12,416 bases of DNA from Bacteroidota bacterium (lineage in GTDB: Bacteria; Bacteroidota; Bacteroidia; Bacteroidales; JAAYUG01), in NCBI GenBank assembly GCA_021812865.1, contig JAKAMP010000020.1:1-12416 (forward strand). The letters run 5' to 3'. A program made the position numbers and the translations under genes. Every line of letters starts with the position of its first letter. Within the stretch, counting starts at the first letter, position 1. The notes beneath the pieces are model-generated. The model was given only the letters and a program-made list of their open reading frames with translations, did no database searches and had not been told where the DNA came from. Shown one piece after another: positions 9,353 to 12,416 of the stretch.

Positions 9353-10321
9353 ATGAAAAAGATATTAGTATTTCTATTATTAGCTGTAGCATTTACCTCA
9401 TGCTACAAAGATTATATCGTCGATTTTGATTACAATGCCATCTATATTCCCCTGCAAACGGATGTTCGTACTTTCGTTGTCGGAGAAGGAATGAAATTTG
9501 ACTTTGGTGTTGAAATAGGCGGTATCAGGGATAACGCCAGAGACAGGATCATAACATATCAGATAGATAATAGCCTGATTACTCCTGCAATCCTGGCTAA
9601 AATCAAAGGAGGTCCTGCTTACATGAGCTCGGCTAGTGCAGAAGTGACAACACTTCTTCCATTACCGGCAAACTACTATACTTTAAGCAATGCGACACAG
9701 TTTGTAATTAAAAAAGGAGAGCATCAGGGCAAGGTAACTGTCAGACCTGACTCAGTAAGTTTTCTTTCTGATCCGGCCACAATCATCCCCAACTATGCAC
9801 TTGGAATCAGGATCATTACGGCTGATGCTGATTCAATACTGGAAAATAGTAGAACAGAGGTAATTGGGGTTAAATTTGAGAATATGCTCTTCGGAAACTA
9901 CTGGCATGGGGGATCAGCCCTGGTCAACAGACCTGCCAAGAGCGACACAACCTTTACCTATTATACTACAATTCCAGTTTCTGAGGCAAAGATATGGATG
10001 CTTAAAACCGCTGGTCCGAATACCCTTTACGCCACCGGATACTTTGATCAGGTAACCGGCAAAAATGAAATGCTGCTGGCCCTTAATGGCACAGACATTA
10101 CTATCGGTTCAGTAGCAGGATCGACCTGGCCAATAGCAGCGGAGGGGACAAGCGAATTCAACAGAGCTAAACTGTTACAGAACAGAAAGATTGTTCTTAA
10201 GTACCGCTATACCAACACTGTTAACGGTTATACCTACCACTGTACTGATACTTTAACTTTCCGTAACAGGATGCGTGATGGTGTAAACGAATGGCAAGAC
10301 GAAAATCCGGCTAATTATTGA
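9353..10321 (+). CDS. DUF1735-type surface lipoprotein, probable accessory glycan-binding protein
   Basis: A lipoprotein of 322 residues if started at ATG 9353. That start yields a clean lipoprotein signal, MKKILVFLLLAVAFTSC (Cys 17), followed by YKDYIVDFDY, whose early acidic residues fit surface export in Bacteroidota. An in-frame ATG at 9266 would add 29 hydrophilic residues before the signal and is therefore unlikely. The N-terminal half (about 31-180) resembles DUF1735/BT_3987-like domains: YIPLQTDVRTFVVGEG, FDFGVEIGGIRDNARDR, LLPLPANYYTLS, then a VIKKGEHQGKVTV strand. A second beta-rich domain begins at about NYWHGG (W184) and ends with DTLTFRNRMRDGVNEWQDEN. Such proteins commonly follow SusCD genes and are thought to bind glycan at the surface. 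It comes 103 bases after the second susD-like gene and is probably in the same operon. The domain call rests on pattern memory, not on a search; the ligand is unknown. Confidence 0.85.
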   Translation: MKKILVFLLLAVAFTSCYKDYIVDFDYNAIYIPLQTDVRTFVVGEGMKFDFGVEIGGIRDNARDRIITYQIDNSLITPAILAKIKGGPAYMSSASAEVTTLLPLPANYYTLSNATQFVIKKGEHQGKVTVRPDSVSFLSDPATIIPNYALGIRIITADADSILENSRTEVIGVKFENMLFGNYWHGGSALVNRPAKSDTTFTYYTTIPVSEAKIWMLKTAGPNTLYATGYFDQVTGKNEMLLALNGTDITIGSVAGSTWPIAAEGTSEFNRAKLLQNRKIVLKYRYTNTVNGYTYHCTDTLTFRNRMRDGVNEWQDENPANY

Positions 10322-10340
10322 ATCTGATATCTGTTTCGGT

Positions 10341-10807
10341 CAAGTGAAAGATTTCAATTATACGAGTCTGCCCACGCTTGCCGCAATTACCAACTCACCG
10401 CTTCCGGGGAAAAAGATTGACGGGGTGAATATTTTACCGCTTTTGCTGGGTAGCGAAAAGGCCAACCCGCGCGAGACCTTCCTGTATTATTACCGGAAGA
10501 CCACTATTATGAATTTGGACCCCCACACTGGGCCATGCCAAGCTATGGCATTCGTACGTATCGGTATAAGCTGATTTATTATTACACAATAAATGAGTGG
10601 GAACTTTTCGACCTGCAAAAAGATCCTGATGAAATGGAGAACCTTTTTATAATGGAAGGGATGGAGGTAAAACCGAAGATGTGTTCAAAGGCCTTTTGCC
10701 CCAGTTAACTAAAACATCAGGGCTGCCTGCACAAAAAACTGGAAGGACTTCGTGTAAAATATATAGATACGGATGAAGTTACACGGTCGTTTTTACCCAA
10801 AAAGTAG
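10341..10807 (+). pseudogene. Sulfatase C-terminal remnant with several frameshifts
   Basis: Sulfatase-like sequence is readable here only by switching frame. Frame A (to about 10500) gives LPTLAAITNSPLPGKKIDGV, then NILPLLLGSEKANPRETFLY, the region before the C-terminal subdomain of S1-type sulfatases. Frame B (from about 10502) gives HYYEFGPPHWAMPSYGIRTY, then RYKLIYYYTINEWELFDL and QKDPDEMENLF, which is the strongest family signature; it hits a stop at 10706. Frame C (about 10655-10712) gives GGKTEDVFKGLLPQLTK. Frame D gives KKLEGLRVKYIDTDEV and ends at the TAG at 10805-10807. The shifts are therefore near 10500, 10655 and 10710. The N-terminal catalytic part, with the C-x-P/A-x-R formylglycine site and metal ligands, is absent. 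The remnant starts about 20 bases after the DUF1735 gene stop. No active product is expected. Intact, it would have removed sulfate esters from a glycan. Sequencing error cannot be excluded, but three shifts within 0.5 kb beside six clean frames argue for real decay. Confidence 0.82.
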
Positions 10808-10929
10808 AATTAATAAAAATGCTCAAATATTTTTAACTGAGTTGTATCTGTCTTTAATCTTTAAATTAAATCAGTAATTCGGAAAATTCAATAACTGGTA
10901 ATTTATCATTTTATAAAAAAATCAAGATC
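10808..10929 (+). other. AT-rich spacer before the oxidoreductase gene
   Basis: This strongly AT-rich stretch of about 120 bases separates the sulfatase remnant from the last gene. It is the only sizeable non-coding gap in the window and so the likeliest place for a promoter of the oxidoreductase gene. I could not find a good match to the Bacteroidota promoter pattern (TTTG near -33 with TAnnTTTG near -7); the nearest, TAATTCGG at about 10875, has two mismatches. No stable GC-rich hairpin followed by a T run is visible, so no terminator is called. The bases before the start codon (AAAAAAATCAAGATC) contain no real Shine-Dalgarno site, which is common in this phylum. Confidence 0.4.
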
Positions 10930-12387
10930 ATGATTAAAAACGAAATTAGTCCAATATCCCCTCTCAATCCCCGAAGGGAATTTATTAAAAATGTTGGTTT
11001 TCTTGCTACCGGGATTATGGTTGTACCGCGCCATGTATTAGGAGGCAAAGGATTTTTAGCTCCCAGCGACCAGCTTGTTATTGCCGGGGTTGGGGTTGGT
11101 GGCAAGGGAAGTAGTGATATTGCCAATTTCTACAAAAGCGGTAAGGCGGCTATTGGTTACCTCTGTGATGTAGATGAAAGGCGTGCAGCTAATTCCGTTA
11201 AAAAGTTTCCCCAAGCCAAATACTACAAAGACTGGCGTGAACTTTTTGCTAAAGAATCGAAGAGTTTTGATGCTGTATCCGTATCAACCCCGGATCACAA
11301 TCATGCCATTATTGCCCTTTCAGCCATGCAGTTGGGTAAACATGTGTATGTTCAAAAACCCCTTACGCATGATATTTATGAGGCACGTAAATTAACGGAA
11401 GCCGCTAAACGGTATAAAGTGGTAACACAAATGGGAAACCAGGGAGCTTCCGGCGATGGCGTAAGGCAATTACAAGAATGGTATAACGCAGGGGTAATTG
11501 GCGATGTACATACAGTTTATTGCTGGACTGACCGGCCGTATTGGCCCCAGGGAATTCCCTGGTCTTCGGCAAAAGCAGATATCCCCAAAGAGTTAGACTG
11601 GGATCTTTGGCTGGGTACAGCCCCATATAAAGAATATGTAGAAAAATTGATCCCCTTTAACTGGCGTGGCTGGTGGGATTATGGTACCGGGGCACTTGGT
11701 GATATGGGCTGTCACCTAGTAGAAGCCCCATTCCGTGTATTAGAATTGAAATATCCGACAGATGTGGAATGTAGCGTGGGAAGTGTTTATGTAGATCAGA
11801 TGAAACGGGGCTATTTCCCTGATAGTTGCCCTCCATCAAGCCACGTGATTATGACTTTCCCTGCGAATCAGAAGAAACCCCCGATAAAATTGCATTGGAT
11901 GGATGGCGGTATTCAGCCTGAACGTCCGGATGAGTTAGGCCCGAATGAAATGATTGGTGCTAATGGCGTTGTATTTATTGGTACAAAGGGTAAAATGATG
12001 TGCAAAACGTATGGCAAGGATCCGAAGCTGTTACCTTTATCCCGTAATAATGAAGTGAAAATAGAACATACCATCCCGTTAGTCCCTGGTGGAGAAACAG
12101 GACATTACACAGAATGGGTAGAAGCTTCCATTGCCGGATTTGGTAAAAAAGAACTTAGTTCAGATTTTGCAAAGTCAGGTCCGTTAACAGAAACTGTATT
12201 AATGGGTAACCTTGCAATCAGAAGTTATAATATACAGAAGCCAAAGAAAGATGGCAAGGGGATGGATTATCCGGGACGTTATATCAAAATGTTATGGGAC
12301 GGGGCCAATATGAAGATCACTAACTTCGATGAGGCCAACCAATTTGTAAGGCGGCAGTATCGTAATGGCTGGAATTTGGACATATAG
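10930..12387 (+). CDS. Gfo/Idh/MocA-family oxidoreductase with twin-arginine signal
   Basis: A complete 485-residue NAD(P)-dependent oxidoreductase of the Gfo/Idh/MocA family, which typically oxidises or reduces sugar hydroxyls or carbonyls. The N-terminus carries NPRREFIKNVGFLATGIMVV, a twin-arginine motif (R15-R16) before a mildly hydrophobic stretch, so Tat export to the periplasm is likely; no clear AxA cleavage site is seen. The Rossmann fold begins with VIAGVGVGGKG (GxGxxG at G53, G55, G58) and continues to YLCDVDERRAA. STPDHNHAIIAL and HVYVQKPLTHDIYEAR follow; K143 is the family's catalytic Lys, in a QKP rather than the usual EKP motif. In the C-terminal domain, GDMGCH (257-262) supplies D258 and H262 of the family's D-x-x-x-H motif. 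Length fits the longer Tat-type subfamily of Bacteroidota and Planctomycetes. It lies 608 bases after the last intact gene, so it may have its own promoter. The substrate is not known, and the motifs do not fit the GH109 glycosidases of this fold well. Confidence 0.93.
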   Translation: MIKNEISPISPLNPRREFIKNVGFLATGIMVVPRHVLGGKGFLAPSDQLVIAGVGVGGKGSSDIANFYKSGKAAIGYLCDVDERRAANSVKKFPQAKYYKDWRELFAKESKSFDAVSVSTPDHNHAIIALSAMQLGKHVYVQKPLTHDIYEARKLTEAAKRYKVVTQMGNQGASGDGVRQLQEWYNAGVIGDVHTVYCWTDRPYWPQGIPWSSAKADIPKELDWDLWLGTAPYKEYVEKLIPFNWRGWWDYGTGALGDMGCHLVEAPFRVLELKYPTDVECSVGSVYVDQMKRGYFPDSCPPSSHVIMTFPANQKKPPIKLHWMDGGIQPERPDELGPNEMIGANGVVFIGTKGKMMCKTYGKDPKLLPLSRNNEVKIEHTIPLVPGGETGHYTEWVEASIAGFGKKELSSDFAKSGPLTETVLMGNLAIRSYNIQKPKKDGKGMDYPGRYIKMLWDGANMKITNFDEANQFVRRQYRNGWNLDI

Positions 12388-12392
12388 TCTCA

Positions 12393-12406
12393 TTAGTGTC
12401 CACTAA
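12393..12406. repeat. Short inverted repeat TTAGTG-TC-CACTAA
   Basis: Six-base perfect arms around a two-base centre, lying 5 bases after the oxidoreductase stop codon and followed by AAAATTAAAGC at the window edge. The loop is too short and the stem too AT-rich for a convincing intrinsic terminator. It could be a protein-binding palindrome or the edge of an element continuing outside the window. The palindrome itself is seen directly; any role is a guess. Confidence 0.35.
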
Positions 12407-12416
12407 AAATTAAAGC

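Noticed and set aside
10344..10574. A 76-codon open frame starting at a GTG, as a possible independent small protein.
   Set aside because: Its first part is sulfatase sequence and its tail is a frameshifted reading of the same sulfatase; it has no start signal of its own.
10821..10846. A possible terminator hairpin, CTCA...TGAG, after the sulfatase remnant.
   Set aside because: The stem has only four pairs with a long AT-rich loop and no following T run, so it is too weak to call.
10930..12387. Assignment of the oxidoreductase as a GH109 alpha-N-acetylgalactosaminidase.
   Set aside because: GH109 shares the fold and often a Tat signal, but the motifs here (QKPLTHDIYEAR, GDMGCHLVEAPFRVLEL) look like a different Gfo/Idh/MocA branch, so only the broad family is claimed.
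1..12416. CRISPR arrays, tRNA or rRNA genes, toxin-antitoxin or phage-defence genes.
   Set aside because: No regularly spaced direct repeats, no tRNA-like cloverleaf and no matching protein motifs were found on either strand.

Overview
The window comes from a glycan-degrading member of the Bacteroidota. The evidence is two consecutive SusC/SusD-type outer-membrane uptake pairs, a DUF1735-type surface lipoprotein, AT-rich intergenic spacers without strong Shine-Dalgarno sites, and short lipoprotein signals ending in a cysteine. An environmental (marine, sediment or soil) lineage rather than a gut Bacteroides is a guess, based on the twin-arginine Gfo/Idh/MocA enzyme and the sulfatase remnant. 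The sequence alone does not settle genus or family. All real genes are on the + strand.

Region 1 (1-9249) is a tandem array of two SusC-SusD pairs: a SusC-like TonB-dependent transporter cut by the left edge of the window (1-2316), its SusD-like lipoprotein (2339-4171), a complete second SusC-like transporter of a divergent sub-type (4193-7387), and its SusD-like lipoprotein (7399-9249). The gaps between them are only 11 to 22 bases, so they very probably form one transcription unit. Region 2 (9353-10321) is a lipoprotein with a DUF1735-like N-terminal half, of the kind that accompanies SusCD pairs as an extra surface glycan-binding protein. Together these genes look like the capture and import part of a polysaccharide utilisation locus: SusD and DUF1735 lipoproteins bind an oligosaccharide on the cell surface, and SusC moves it through the outer membrane using TonB energy.

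Region 3 (10322-10929) has no intact gene. Most of it is the broken 3' end of a sulfatase gene. Sulfatase C-terminal sequence can be read from about 10341 to 10807, but only by changing reading frame three times, and the N-terminal catalytic part is missing. This suggests that the locus once handled a sulfated glycan and has lost, or is losing, that enzyme. It is followed by an AT-rich spacer of about 120 bases.

Region 4 (10930-12387) is a complete Gfo/Idh/MocA-family dinucleotide-dependent oxidoreductase with a twin-arginine motif near its start, probably exported already folded. The last 29 bases carry a short inverted repeat. No glycoside hydrolase, polysaccharide lyase, regulator (SusR, HTCS, sigma/anti-sigma), RNA gene, CRISPR array or recognisable transposase is visible. 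I see no clear case for a wholly new system. The most informative anomalies are the decayed sulfatase, the doubled and divergent SusCD pairs, and the Tat-type oxidoreductase.
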